Source: Chitinophagaceae bacterium
GTDB lineage: Bacteria; Bacteroidota; Bacteroidia; Chitinophagales; Chitinophagaceae
DNA length: 64,000 bases
Direction of reading: 5' to 3'
Assembly: GCA_016715365.1 (NCBI GenBank)
Contig: JADKAM010000001.1
Coordinates: 1,426,001 to 1,490,000 of the forward strand
Position numbers and translations under genes: made by a program
The notes under the pieces: generated by a model
What the model was told of the DNA's origin: nothing
Seen by the model: only the letters and a program-made list of their open reading frames with translations
The model's database searches: none
Part shown: positions 44,995 through 54,302 of the stretch, piece after piece
Numbering within the stretch: the stretch's first letter is position 1
Layout of the letters: each line of letters opens with the position of its first letter

Positions 44995-45822
44995 ATGAAA
45001 ACGAAAGTACTATTATCTGCATTTTTTATTATTAGTTTAAACCAGCTCACAGCCCAGTCTTTACGCTATTCACTGGCCCAGCCCTATAGCAGTTTATCTG
45101 CTTACAGCGTGCAGCAAAATGATGCACTTTCATTCACCGGCAACCAGGCTGCACTGGCCCTTACAAAACAGGCCGGCATTGGTATTTTTGGAGAAAGAAG
45201 ATTTATGCTGAAAGAAACAAGTGTTTACACATTGGGCGCCGCTGTACCAACACGCCTGGGCAATATTGGAATTCAGTTACAATATGCGGGCTTTAAAAAT
45301 TTCAGGGAAAATAAAATAGGCCTGGCTTATGCCCGTAAACTGGGAAAACTGGTTGATGTGGGTGTGCAGTTTAATTATTACGGATACAGCATACCTGCTT
45401 ATGGAAAAGCATCAGCCATAAATTTTGAGATGGGTGCCCTTTTTCACCTGACGGGTAAATTAACTGCAGGCATACATGTTTATAACCCCATTGGAGGTAA
45501 GCTTGGAAAAGATAAAGAAGAAAAAATTGCTGCGGCTTATAAAATAGGATTGGGCTACGATGCCTCAGACAGGTTTTTTATAAGCAGCGAAATAATAAAA
45601 GAAGAAGATAAAGCAGTGAACGTTATTGCAGGATTACAATACCAGTTTGCCAAACAGTTTTTTGCCAAAGCAGGTTTTTTAAGTGAGTCGGGAACCGCCT
45701 ATGCAGGTGCTGGCGTTGGCTGGAAAAAATTGCGGCTGGATATTTCTTCCAGCTATCATCCGCAGCTCGGATTTTCTCCGGGTATATTACTGATCATGCA
45801 TTTTAAATCAAAGGCCGAATGA
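44995..45822 (+). CDS. Outer-membrane beta-barrel-like protein
   Basis: 275 residues with a Sec signal (KVLLSAFFIISLNQLTAQ) and a barrel-like mature part: SLRYSLAQPYSSLSAYS, ALSFTGNQAALALTKQAGIG, IGIQLQYAGFKNF, VGVQFNYYGYSIPAYG, LTAGIHVYNPIGG, ending FSPGILLIMHFKSKAE. The NQAALAL and long-chain-fatty-acid-transporter-like pattern recalls the PorV/PorQ group, but I would not assign it. Its last four bases overlap the start of the next gene (ATGA), so the two are translationally coupled and probably work together in the outer membrane. Confidence 0.7.
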   Translation: MKTKVLLSAFFIISLNQLTAQSLRYSLAQPYSSLSAYSVQQNDALSFTGNQAALALTKQAGIGIFGERRFMLKETSVYTLGAAVPTRLGNIGIQLQYAGFKNFRENKIGLAYARKLGKLVDVGVQFNYYGYSIPAYGKASAINFEMGALFHLTGKLTAGIHVYNPIGGKLGKDKEEKIAAAYKIGLGYDASDRFFISSEIIKEEDKAVNVIAGLQYQFAKQFFAKAGFLSESGTAYAGAGVGWKKLRLDISSSYHPQLGFSPGILLIMHFKSKAE

Positions 45823-47879
45823 GAATATTTTTTGTATGGTTAATCTTGTTATTGCTTGCTGCAGATATTGCTGCACAGGTAACCGAACCCATTACAACCA
45901 ATACAGAACAGCAACTGGAAAATATTACCGAAAATAATGAAGATATTGAAACTGAAGACGATGCTTACCTGCAGGAAATGGTTCAGTTTATTAAAAATCC
46001 GATAGAGTTGAATTATGCCGATGCGGCAGCATTAAACCAGTTGCGTATGCTTACACCTATGCAGGTTCATAATTTTATTTTATACCGTAACCTGGTTGGA
46101 AAATTGGTTAACCTGTATGAATTACAGGCAGTGCCCGGCTGGGATATTGGCACCATTCAAAAATTAAGGCCATACATAAACGTTAGTATACAGGTTTCGG
46201 CAGCAGGTACGGTAAAAAGAAGATTGAAAAATGGAGAACACAGTATCCTGCTCAGGGCATCGCAGGTACCGGAAAGATCAAAAGGTTATTTACTGGATTC
46301 ATCAATTGCAACCAATTTTTATCCGGGTTCTCCGCAAAAATATCTGTTCAGGTATAAGTATGCTTACAGGAACCTTTTGCAATATGGAATTGTTGCAGAA
46401 AAAGATGCAGGTGAACAGTTTTTTAAAGGAAAACAAAAGCAAGGGTTTGATTTTTATTCGGCACATATTTTTGTGCGCAAGGTTGGTATTATAAAAGCGC
46501 TGGCAATCGGCGATTTTACTGTAAACCTGGGCCAGGGCCTCACACAATGGCAAAGCCTGGCCTTTAAAAAAAGCGCAGCTGTAATCAATATAAAAAGAGA
46601 AGGGGAAATTTTACGGCCGTATAACTCGGCAGGCGAAATTAATTTTCACAGGGGGATTGGTATAACACTTACCAAAAAGAATTGGCAGCTTACTATGTTT
46701 GGTTCTTACAGAAATATAGATGCCAATTTTGTGTCCGATACCTCACAAACACAGGATGATTTTATTTCTTCCCTGCAAACATCCGGCTATCACCGTACCA
46801 AAAGTGAAACAGCAGATAAAGGCATACAAAGGCAACTGGCTTTTGGCGGCAATCTTTCTTATCAGTTTAAGCGGTTGTATCTGGGCATTAATGGTATTCA
46901 ATACAGGTTTAAGTTTCCATTGATAAAATCTGCAGAGCCATATAATTTTTACGCACTCAGCGGCAACAGTTTTGGTAATTACAGTATTGACTACAGTTAT
47001 ACTTTTAAGAATCTGCACCTGTTCGGCGAAGCAGCATTTACATCAAATTTTGACAAAGCTTTTATCAATGGGGTACTGATCAGCGCCTCCTCAAAAATTG
47101 ATTTGAGTTTAGTTTACCGTAATATTTCAAAATCATATCAATCGCTGTATAGCAATGGCTTTACAGAAAATACCTATCCCACCAATGAAAATGGATTCTA
47201 TGCCGGCGTTTCCATCAGCCCTGCCAATGCCTGGCGCATAGATGCCTATGCAGATTTTTTTAAATTCCCCTGGCTGCGATACCGCGTTGATGCACCATCA
47301 ACCGGTTCAGATTATCTGATACAGTTAAGCTATAAGCCCAATAAGCAGCTCGAGATATATACCCGGTTTCACTCCGAATCAAAAGCCATCAATGTAAATC
47401 CCGGTCAGCTGACTTTATCGCCGGTTACCAGGCAACCCAAAAAAAACTGGCGTACACAGGTCAGCTACAGGATAAATACGGCCATTACCATCCGAAACAG
47501 GACAGAAATACTATGGTTTGATAAAAAGGGGCTTGCTGCTGAAGAAGGATTTCTTACATATGTTGATTTTTTGTATAAGCCAATGTTAAAAGCCTTTTCG
47601 GGAGTCATCCGGCTGCAATATTTTGAAACAGATGGTTACAATAGCCGGCTATATGCCTATGAAAATGATGTTTTATATAGTTTTTCTATACCTGTTTTTT
47701 ATGATAAAGGGCTAAGATATTATGTTAATATCAACTATGATATTAACAAAAAAATTACACTCTGGATAAAATGGGCACAAACCATTTATAATGATAAAAC
47801 CCTTATTGGTAGCGGATTGGACGAGATAAAAGGAACCACAAAAAGTGAGGTGAAGCTACAGGTTCAATATAAATTTTAA
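45819..47879 (+). CDS. Exported ComEA-like HhH domain fused to a beta-barrel-like region
   Basis: 686 residues. A signal (FFVWLILLLLAADIAAQ), an acidic linker (about 20-50), a helix-hairpin-helix pair at about 55-130 (IELNYADAAALNQLRMLTP, VGKLVNLYELQAVPGWDIGT, IQKLRPYINVS) and then about 550 residues of alternating strands (FIVRKVG, NFTVNLGQGLTQWQ, LGINGIQYRFKFP, VKLQVQYKF at the end) that look like an outer-membrane barrel. HhH domains of this type bind DNA in ComEA. A surface or periplasmic DNA-binding role is inference; the domain may serve a protein contact instead. Coupled to the gene before it. Confidence 0.75.
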   Translation: MRIFFVWLILLLLAADIAAQVTEPITTNTEQQLENITENNEDIETEDDAYLQEMVQFIKNPIELNYADAAALNQLRMLTPMQVHNFILYRNLVGKLVNLYELQAVPGWDIGTIQKLRPYINVSIQVSAAGTVKRRLKNGEHSILLRASQVPERSKGYLLDSSIATNFYPGSPQKYLFRYKYAYRNLLQYGIVAEKDAGEQFFKGKQKQGFDFYSAHIFVRKVGIIKALAIGDFTVNLGQGLTQWQSLAFKKSAAVINIKREGEILRPYNSAGEINFHRGIGITLTKKNWQLTMFGSYRNIDANFVSDTSQTQDDFISSLQTSGYHRTKSETADKGIQRQLAFGGNLSYQFKRLYLGINGIQYRFKFPLIKSAEPYNFYALSGNSFGNYSIDYSYTFKNLHLFGEAAFTSNFDKAFINGVLISASSKIDLSLVYRNISKSYQSLYSNGFTENTYPTNENGFYAGVSISPANAWRIDAYADFFKFPWLRYRVDAPSTGSDYLIQLSYKPNKQLEIYTRFHSESKAINVNPGQLTLSPVTRQPKKNWRTQVSYRINTAITIRNRTEILWFDKKGLAAEEGFLTYVDFLYKPMLKAFSGVIRLQYFETDGYNSRLYAYENDVLYSFSIPVFYDKGLRYYVNINYDINKKITLWIKWAQTIYNDKTLIGSGLDEIKGTTKSEVKLQVQYKF

Positions 47880-48015
47880 CAAATTTTAAGTTTGAAGCAG
47901 CTTTTTAAAACCCGCTGATGTCCTAACTAGGATACAAGACTTCGGAAAATTATTTTAACATTATTTTGACGTTAAGAAATTATCCTTATTTTTACACATC
48001 ATTAAACTTAATTAA

Positions 48016-51000
48016 ATGCACATGAGAAGATTTTTATCACTGTTTACAATGTTGATGCTCTGTGGGGTGTTGGCATTTGCCCAAAGCCGGGTGGTGACCG
48101 GTAAGGTTACTGATATTGACGGTAACCCCATTTCTTTTGCGTCTGTAAAAGTTAAAGGCACTTCAACCGGTGTTTCTGCCGATGCTAACGGAGCTTACTC
48201 AATTAAAGTAAACCCTAATGCAATTTTAGAAATTTCCGGAGCAAGTTTTAAAACAATTGAAGTACCTGTAGGTACTCAAAACGTTTTAAATACAGTTCTG
48301 GAGAAAGGTGCCGGAACTGACATTAAAGAAGTTGTAGTAACCAGTGCTTTCGGAATCAGGCGTACTGGAAGAAGTACTTCTGCAAACGTTCAAAACTTAA
48401 CCGGCGATCAGGTTAATACTATTCGTCAGACTAACGTTACCAACGCTTTGGCAGGTAAAGTAGCAGGTGCACAGGTTCGTAGCCAGTCAGTTGCTAAATT
48501 AGGTGCTGAATCTGTAGTTCGTTTACGTGGTGAGAATGGTTTAGGTGTTGGCGGCGGTGCTTTATATGTAGTAGATGGTACGATCATGCCAAGTGGCGCT
48601 GATATTAATCCTGATGATATTGAAGACTACTCTATACTTCAAGGTCCTGCTGCAGCAGCTTTGTTTGGTCCTGATGGATCAAATGGTGCGATTGTAATGA
48701 CTTTGAAAAAAGCAAAAAAAGGTGCTAAAGGAATTGGTTTGGAATTGAACATGGGTATTCAGTTTGATAATGTATATATAGTACCTGATTACCAGAACTC
48801 ATATGCTGGTGGTGCTAATGGTGATTTATCACTCTATCAGTATAAAGCTGGTCAACCTGTAGCCTGGAAAGCACTGGATGGTAAATATTATCATGACTAT
48901 TCAGATGATGCTAGCTGGGGTCCACGTATGGCAGGACAGGAGTACATTCCATGGTATGCATGGTATCCTGGTCATGAGTATTCTTTTAAAACAGCAAAAC
49001 TTACCCCTCAACCAACCAACGTTCGTGACTTCTGGGAAACCGGTGTTACCAGAACAACCAATGTGGCCTTTTCAAAAGCTACTGATAATTTAAATCTGAG
49101 GGCATCTTATACCAATCTTGATATTAAAGGTATTACTCCTAATGAATACCTAAAGCGTCATACGTTAAATGTTAATGCAACTGCAGAGTTAAGCTCTCGT
49201 TTTACATTAGGTGTTAATTTTAACTATATAGCTGAAAATACCAACACAGAAAGTGATGATGGTTATTCTAACCAGTCAACTGGTTCATTCGGTCAGTGGT
49301 TTCACAGAGATCTTGACATGAATAAAATGAGGGAATTAAGAACAATTACCAGCCCCGAAGGTGTTTTTGCAAGCTGGAACAGGAATAACCCGGATGCATA
49401 TGATCCAAGCAGCCCAAGAAAATCATGGGCAGGTAACTATTGGTACAATTTTTACCAGTATTTCGATAATATCAATAACAGTATCAGAAGAGACAGGCTT
49501 TTTGGTGATGTGTCTTTAACTTATAAGATCAATAATGATCTTAAAATTAAAGCTACTTACCGTAAGCAACAGTTAACCACCAACCAGGAGGTTATTTATA
49601 AAAGTGAGCTGGAAGCCAGTGCTAATCAGATGTCATTTAACCCATATGAAGGAAACTCATTTGCTGCATATGGTGTAAACAACACATTCAGCGATCGCCA
49701 GAACTATGAGGGATTGCTTATGTACAGTAAAAAAATCAAAAGTTTCCAGATCAATGCCCAGGGAGGTTTTGATGTGTTGAAAACCAAATTCAGAGGTGTT
49801 AATGCCAATACTCTAGGTGGTTTAAGTGCACCGGGTTTATACGCATTATCAAATTCAAAGAATAATATTAATTACGGTAATACCCGTAACCAGTTCCAGC
49901 GTCGTAGCATTTTTGTACGTGCTGATATCGGTTTCCGTAACTACCTGTTTGTTGAAGGATCTTATCGTAGAGATTATACTTCTACAGAGCCTTCTGGAAA
50001 TTACATTGATTCTAAATCAGGCGGTCTTTCTTTTGTATTCAGTGATCTTATCAGAAATGCTGTTCCATTTATCAGCTATGGTAAAATCAGGGGTTCTATG
50101 GGCCAGTTGTTAAATACATTAGGTATCTATCAGTTGAATGCTACTTACGGTATTGGTCCACAGCAATGGAATGGTAATATCCTTACCACTGTACCTAACA
50201 ACTTAGTTGATCCTGCCTTACAGGGTGCTGTAAATACAGAGAAAGAAATTGGTTTGGAAATGAGGTTCCTGAAAAACAGAATTGGTTTCAATGTTACTTA
50301 TTGGGACAGAACCAACAAGGACTTCCCGGTTAACGTTACAGTGGATCAGTCTTCTGGTTATAGTGTAATCTCTAAAAATGCCGGTGAAATTGCTAAAAAA
50401 GGTTGGGATATAACTGGTTTCATCAAACCAATTCAATCTAAGAACTTTGCATGGGAAATCTCTGCAACATGGGGTTACCTGGTACAAAATGAAGTAGTAT
50501 CTATTTTCGGTGATATTAAAAGACTGAACTTAGCTACAGGTGCATTCTCAGGAACTTCTGCAGCTTATGCCGTAAATGAAATAGGACAGCCTTGGGGACA
50601 AATGTTTGGTGGTGGTATCAAAAGGGTAAATGGTGTACCACAATTAACCAGCACTGGTTTATTTATACGTGAAGCAGACACTAAATTTGGTAGTGTACTT
50701 CCTAATTATACCGGTGGTATTCAGAACTCATTCAATATCTTCAAGAACTTTACACTTAATGTAAATATTGATTATTCAATTGGTGGTAAATTCTTCTCTT
50801 TATCAGATCATTGGGGTACTTACTCTGGTTTAACTGCACGTACAGCCGAGCTGAACGATCGTGGTATTCCTTTGCGTGACCCGGTTGCTGATGGTGGTGG
50901 TGTACACGTATTTGGTGTAGATGCTACAGGTAAAGCAGTTGATTACTATGTTGATGGACAGACTTATTTCCATCAGTTCAGATCTAACAGTATAGCTGAA

Positions 51001-51249
51001 GACAATATCTACTCTCTGTCTTTTGTTAAACTAAGAGAGTTAAGTTTAGGTTACAGGCTTCCAGTTGAAAAATTAGGAATTGGTAAATACGTTAAAACAG
51101 CAGTTTTCTCTGTGGTTTCCCGTAACCCATGGTTGATCTGGTCTAAGGATAAAGGATTTGACCCATCAGAAATCAGTAATGTTTATGGTGAAGATGGTCA
51201 GCTTCCTGGAACAAGATCAGTTGGTGTTAACTTAAAATTAGGATTCTAA
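48016..51249 (+). CDS. SusC/RagA-family TonB-linked outer-membrane transporter
   Basis: 1077 residues. A signal peptide (RRFLSLFTMLMLCGVLAFAQ) leads to a carboxypeptidase-regulatory-like domain (about 25-95; VVTGKVTDIDGNPISFASVK), a TonB box region and plug (about 100-230; LAGKVAGAQVRSQ, ALYVVDGTIMPSG, AAALFGPDGSNGAIVMTLKK) and a 22-strand barrel ending LPGTRSVGVNLKLGF. Together with SusD it imports oligomers (glycans or peptides) across the outer membrane using TonB energy. Many codons end in T and look biased towards high expression. The susD partner follows 74 bp downstream. No glycosidase or sigma/anti-sigma gene is nearby, so the substrate cannot be guessed. Confidence 0.95.
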   Translation: MHMRRFLSLFTMLMLCGVLAFAQSRVVTGKVTDIDGNPISFASVKVKGTSTGVSADANGAYSIKVNPNAILEISGASFKTIEVPVGTQNVLNTVLEKGAGTDIKEVVVTSAFGIRRTGRSTSANVQNLTGDQVNTIRQTNVTNALAGKVAGAQVRSQSVAKLGAESVVRLRGENGLGVGGGALYVVDGTIMPSGADINPDDIEDYSILQGPAAAALFGPDGSNGAIVMTLKKAKKGAKGIGLELNMGIQFDNVYIVPDYQNSYAGGANGDLSLYQYKAGQPVAWKALDGKYYHDYSDDASWGPRMAGQEYIPWYAWYPGHEYSFKTAKLTPQPTNVRDFWETGVTRTTNVAFSKATDNLNLRASYTNLDIKGITPNEYLKRHTLNVNATAELSSRFTLGVNFNYIAENTNTESDDGYSNQSTGSFGQWFHRDLDMNKMRELRTITSPEGVFASWNRNNPDAYDPSSPRKSWAGNYWYNFYQYFDNINNSIRRDRLFGDVSLTYKINNDLKIKATYRKQQLTTNQEVIYKSELEASANQMSFNPYEGNSFAAYGVNNTFSDRQNYEGLLMYSKKIKSFQINAQGGFDVLKTKFRGVNANTLGGLSAPGLYALSNSKNNINYGNTRNQFQRRSIFVRADIGFRNYLFVEGSYRRDYTSTEPSGNYIDSKSGGLSFVFSDLIRNAVPFISYGKIRGSMGQLLNTLGIYQLNATYGIGPQQWNGNILTTVPNNLVDPALQGAVNTEKEIGLEMRFLKNRIGFNVTYWDRTNKDFPVNVTVDQSSGYSVISKNAGEIAKKGWDITGFIKPIQSKNFAWEISATWGYLVQNEVVSIFGDIKRLNLATGAFSGTSAAYAVNEIGQPWGQMFGGGIKRVNGVPQLTSTGLFIREADTKFGSVLPNYTGGIQNSFNIFKNFTLNVNIDYSIGGKFFSLSDHWGTYSGLTARTAELNDRGIPLRDPVADGGGVHVFGVDATGKAVDYYVDGQTYFHQFRSNSIAEDNIYSLSFVKLRELSLGYRLPVEKLGIGKYVKTAVFSVVSRNPWLIWSKDKGFDPSEISNVYGEDGQLPGTRSVGVNLKLGF

Positions 51250-51323
51250 GCCTATCCTTAACAATAGTAAGGACGCTTCACACTTAGTTTTGCGTTTATA
51301 AACTACTAAAAAAAATATAAAAG

Positions 51324-52858
51324 ATGAAAAATATATCAATAAGAAAAATTACCGGAGCAGCCCTCATTTCACTGGGGTTGCTGGGTACGGGATGTGCCAA
51401 GATGAGTGAGTTTGGTAACACAAACCAAAATCCAAATGGTATCAGTACCCCAGTTACATCTGCATTGCTTACCAACGCTCTTTCGCAGGTAGGCGGTTTT
51501 GCAGCCAATGTACGCAGAGGTGTATATGCTCAGTATCTTTCTGAGAATCAGTATACCGAAACTTCATTGTATGCATTACCATTACTGGAACATGCGCCTA
51601 CTTATTCCGGCCCGTTGCAGGATTTGCAGACAATAATAGATTATAATACCGATCCTAAATCAGCAGGTCTTGCTGCTGCCAACGGTTCTAATGCCAATCA
51701 AATAGCAATTGCAAGGATATTAAAAGCTTATATTTACTGGACAGTAACTGATGCCTGGGGAGATGTTCCTTACAGCGAAGCTTTACTGGGTGCCAGTAAC
51801 TTAACTCCTAAGTTTGATAAGCAGGAAGATATTTACTTCAGTATCATTAAAGAATGTAAAGAAGCTATTGCCGGTTTTGATAACGGAGCTCCAATTAAAG
51901 GTGATATTTTATATGGTGGCAGCACAGCAAAATGGACAAAATTTGCTAACAGCCTGCGTATGCTGATGGCAACTCGTTTAACAAACAAATATCCTGCAGC
52001 TGGCGGAAAAGCCGCTGTGGAATTTGCTGATGCAGCAGCTGGTCCCCACATTGATAACAATGCTGATAATGCAGTTATTCAATATCCCGGTGGTGGATAT
52101 CAAAATCCATGGTATTTAGTTTATCAGACACGTGATGATTATGCTTCAAGCAAAACACTGGGTGATATATTAGGAGGTTTATCAGATTCACGTTCAACTG
52201 TATTTGGTACGCCTGGACCTACATTCCCTTATGGCTTAACCAGGGATCTGGCCATTGCTTATGGTAACAGTGTTGGTAATGCTCAGTCAAGAGTACTTTT
52301 TTGCCTACAAGTTTCAGACAACCTAACTCTCCTGTAACTGTAATTGGCGCATCAATTGTTTTGCTTGCAAGAGCTGAAGCCAAAGAAAGAGGCTGGATAG
52401 CAGGAGGTACTGGTGGAGCTGAGGCAGATTATAATGCAGGTATCACAGCATCCTTTAATGAGTGGGGGCTTACTGTACCTGCAGGTTATTTAACAGGTTC
52501 AGCTAACTACAATAGCGGTGCTGGTGTACCAGGAAGTATTGGTGCTGGAACAGCTCCTTACGACAACTTTAGAGCTACACCCGATAATAATTTACAGAAT
52601 GCAGCTACGCCTGATAAATTAAAGCGTATTGCACTGCAATATTATATCGCAGCTTTCCCTAACGGTAACGAAGGTTGGTCTAATCAAAGAAGAACCGGTG
52701 TTCCTTTCCTTACAGAAACCAGGTTTAAGACCGGTAAATTTGTAAACCGCTATACTTACGGTAGTCAATCTTATGCACTTAACAATGTCAATACAACAGC
52801 TGCTGCTGCTGCTATAGGCGGAGATGTACAGGAAACTAAAGTTTGGTGGGATAATTAA
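51324..52858 (+). CDS. SusD/RagB-family lipoprotein (one frameshift)
   Basis: Surface substrate-binding partner of the SusC transporter. A lipoprotein signal (GAALISLGLLGTGC) and helical TPR-like scaffold (IAIARILKAYIYWTVTDAWG, DVPYSEALLG, LRMLMATRLTNKYP) are followed by the C-terminal part (SIVLLARAEAKERGW, NGNEGWSNQRRTGVPFL). The frame breaks at a T6 run (52297-52302). One more T gives continuous reading (RVLFLPTSFRQPNSP) and about 511 residues, a normal SusD length, so I annotate one gene and suspect a homopolymer error. A strong terminator lies 12 bp after the stop. Confidence 0.92.
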
Positions 52859-52869
52859 TAAGAAATTTT

Positions 52870-52902
52870 AAACCATTCCGGTTTTTACCGGAATGGTTTT
52901 AT
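52870..52902 (+). terminator. Intrinsic terminator after susD
   Basis: A perfect 12-bp stem AAACCATTCCGG / CCGGAATGGTTT with a six-base loop, ending in TTTTATT. It sits between susD and the DUF1735-like gene, so it may reduce rather than abolish read-through. Confidence 0.8.
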
Positions 52903-52938
52903 TAAATAAATTTCGTAAACAACACAAAATAACTAAAT

Positions 52939-53910
52939 ATGAAATATTTAAACCTTACAAAGAGCCTTGCTGTTGTAGCAATGTTATCTTTGGCTTTTAG
53001 CGCCTGTAAAAAGGCAAAAGTAGCCACTCCCATGGGAGATGCCGGTCAAACGCTGGTAAAATTACTGGGTGGCGGTACACCTGCTGCTGTGGCATCAAGG
53101 CCTATTGACTTTGTTGCAACTCCAACCACCGTTGTGGCTGTAGAAGTAAGAAGGGATATACCTAACGAAACAGAATTGAATAAAACTATGATTGTAACTG
53201 TAAAAGATGACACTGCTGCGGTAACTGCTGCCGGTGGTCGTTTACATTTACCAGCAGCCTGGTACACTTATGCAGTTGCTGGTGGTACAAAAACAGGTGG
53301 ACAGGGTGGTGTTTTTACCATCACTTTTCAGCCTGGTGAATTTTCTAAAACTATTTATGTAACTGTTCCAAACGCTACACTTTTAAATCCAAGTAGCTTA
53401 TATGGTCTTGGTTTTACTGTTTTAACAGCTGACCAGGGAGCAACATTATCTACACAAAAATCTGTTATTGTAGAAATTGGAGCTAAAAATCCATACGATG
53501 GTATTTATTCTGTTGAATCAGGATGGGTAACAAGATATACTTCTCCAGGAGTTCCAGCAGGCGATGCTATAAGTGGAGATTGTACCGGTAACCCGGATGT
53601 TTATATGCTTACAACAGGAGCTTACAGGTGTAATATACCACCGGTAAGTACTACTGGCGGTTTATATTGGGCAAATGCCGCAGTTAACAATTCTATGGTT
53701 GCGGGTATTGATGGTACAAGTGCTACCGTTGATCCATCTACAAACCTGGTAACAATGGCTTGTACAGGTAATGCTACTCTTACCAATTGGGCAGGTAAAA
53801 CAAATAACTATGTTCCTTCAACCAAAACATTTAACCTTGCTTTCCGTTGGAATCCGACTGGTGCAGTAAGGGAATACGAATTGGTTTTAAAATATAAAGG
53901 ACCTAGGTAA
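52939..53910 (+). CDS. DUF1735-like lipoprotein, third gene of the Sus locus
   Basis: 323 residues. A lipoprotein signal (LAVVAMLSLAFSAC, mature end CKKAKVATP). The N-terminal part (about 40-170; VEVRRDIPNETELNKTMIV, FTITFQPGEFSKTIYVTVP, LYGLGFTVLTADQG) is a beta-sandwich of the DUF1735/BT_3987-N type often found on surface glycan-binding proteins encoded after susD. The C-terminal part (GAKNPYDGIYSVESGWVTRY onward) is another beta domain. Position 80 bp after susD and the lipid anchor suggest it binds the same substrate at the cell surface. The family call is moderate. Confidence 0.72.
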   Translation: MKYLNLTKSLAVVAMLSLAFSACKKAKVATPMGDAGQTLVKLLGGGTPAAVASRPIDFVATPTTVVAVEVRRDIPNETELNKTMIVTVKDDTAAVTAAGGRLHLPAAWYTYAVAGGTKTGGQGGVFTITFQPGEFSKTIYVTVPNATLLNPSSLYGLGFTVLTADQGATLSTQKSVIVEIGAKNPYDGIYSVESGWVTRYTSPGVPAGDAISGDCTGNPDVYMLTTGAYRCNIPPVSTTGGLYWANAAVNNSMVAGIDGTSATVDPSTNLVTMACTGNATLTNWAGKTNNYVPSTKTFNLAFRWNPTGAVREYELVLKYKGPR

Positions 53911-53933
53911 TACTTGTTTTTAAAATACTTTTT

Positions 53934-53967
53934 ACAAAGAGCCCCATTTTGGGGCTCTTTGTTTTTA
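53934..53967 (+). terminator. Intrinsic terminator of the Sus-like locus
   Basis: A perfect 12-bp stem ACAAAGAGCCCC / GGGGCTCTTTGT with a five-base loop (ATTTT), then TTTTT. The strongest terminator in the window. Its T-tract overlaps the promoter box of the next gene. Confidence 0.85.
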
Positions 53968-53973
53968 TCTTTG
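53966..53973 (+). promoter_or_regulatory. -7 promoter box of the DUF3467 gene
   Basis: TATCTTTG fits TAnnTTTG exactly and lies 13 bases before the ATG at 53987, directly after the terminator hairpin. Confidence 0.5.
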
Positions 53974-53986
53974 TAAAAAAAATAAA

Positions 53987-54301
53987 ATGAGTAATCTGCC
54001 CGAACAACCGAATCAAATTAATATAGAGATTTCTGAAGAAGTATCTGAAGGTGCCTATGCGAATCTCGCCATCATTACACATAGTCATGCGGAGTTTGTA
54101 ATTGATTTTGTGAATGTAATGCCAGGTACACCTAAGAGTAAAGTTAAAAGCCGTATCATATTAACTCCCTTTCATGCCAAGCGTTTTATGAAGGCCATGG
54201 TTGATAATGTGAAAAAATTTGAAACTGCCAATGGAACCATACAGGATATGGAAGCAGTAGAAATCCCATTTAATTTCGGCGGGCCAACGGCGCAGGCGTA
54301 G
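53987..54301 (+). CDS. DUF3467 family protein
   Basis: 104 residues, soluble, with no signal. The sequence runs through INIEISEEVSEGAYANLAII, THSHAEFVIDFVNVMPGTPK, SRIILTPFHAKRFMKAMVDN and ends in a segment with PFNFGGPTAQA. This is the complete DUF3467 domain, widespread in Bacteroidota and other phyla; its role is unknown to me. It has its own promoter box. Its TAG stop lies next to the left inverted-repeat arm of the four-helix-bundle element. Confidence 0.85.
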   Translation: MSNLPEQPNQINIEISEEVSEGAYANLAIITHSHAEFVIDFVNVMPGTPKSKVKSRIILTPFHAKRFMKAMVDNVKKFETANGTIQDMEAVEIPFNFGGPTAQA

Positions 54302-54302
54302 A

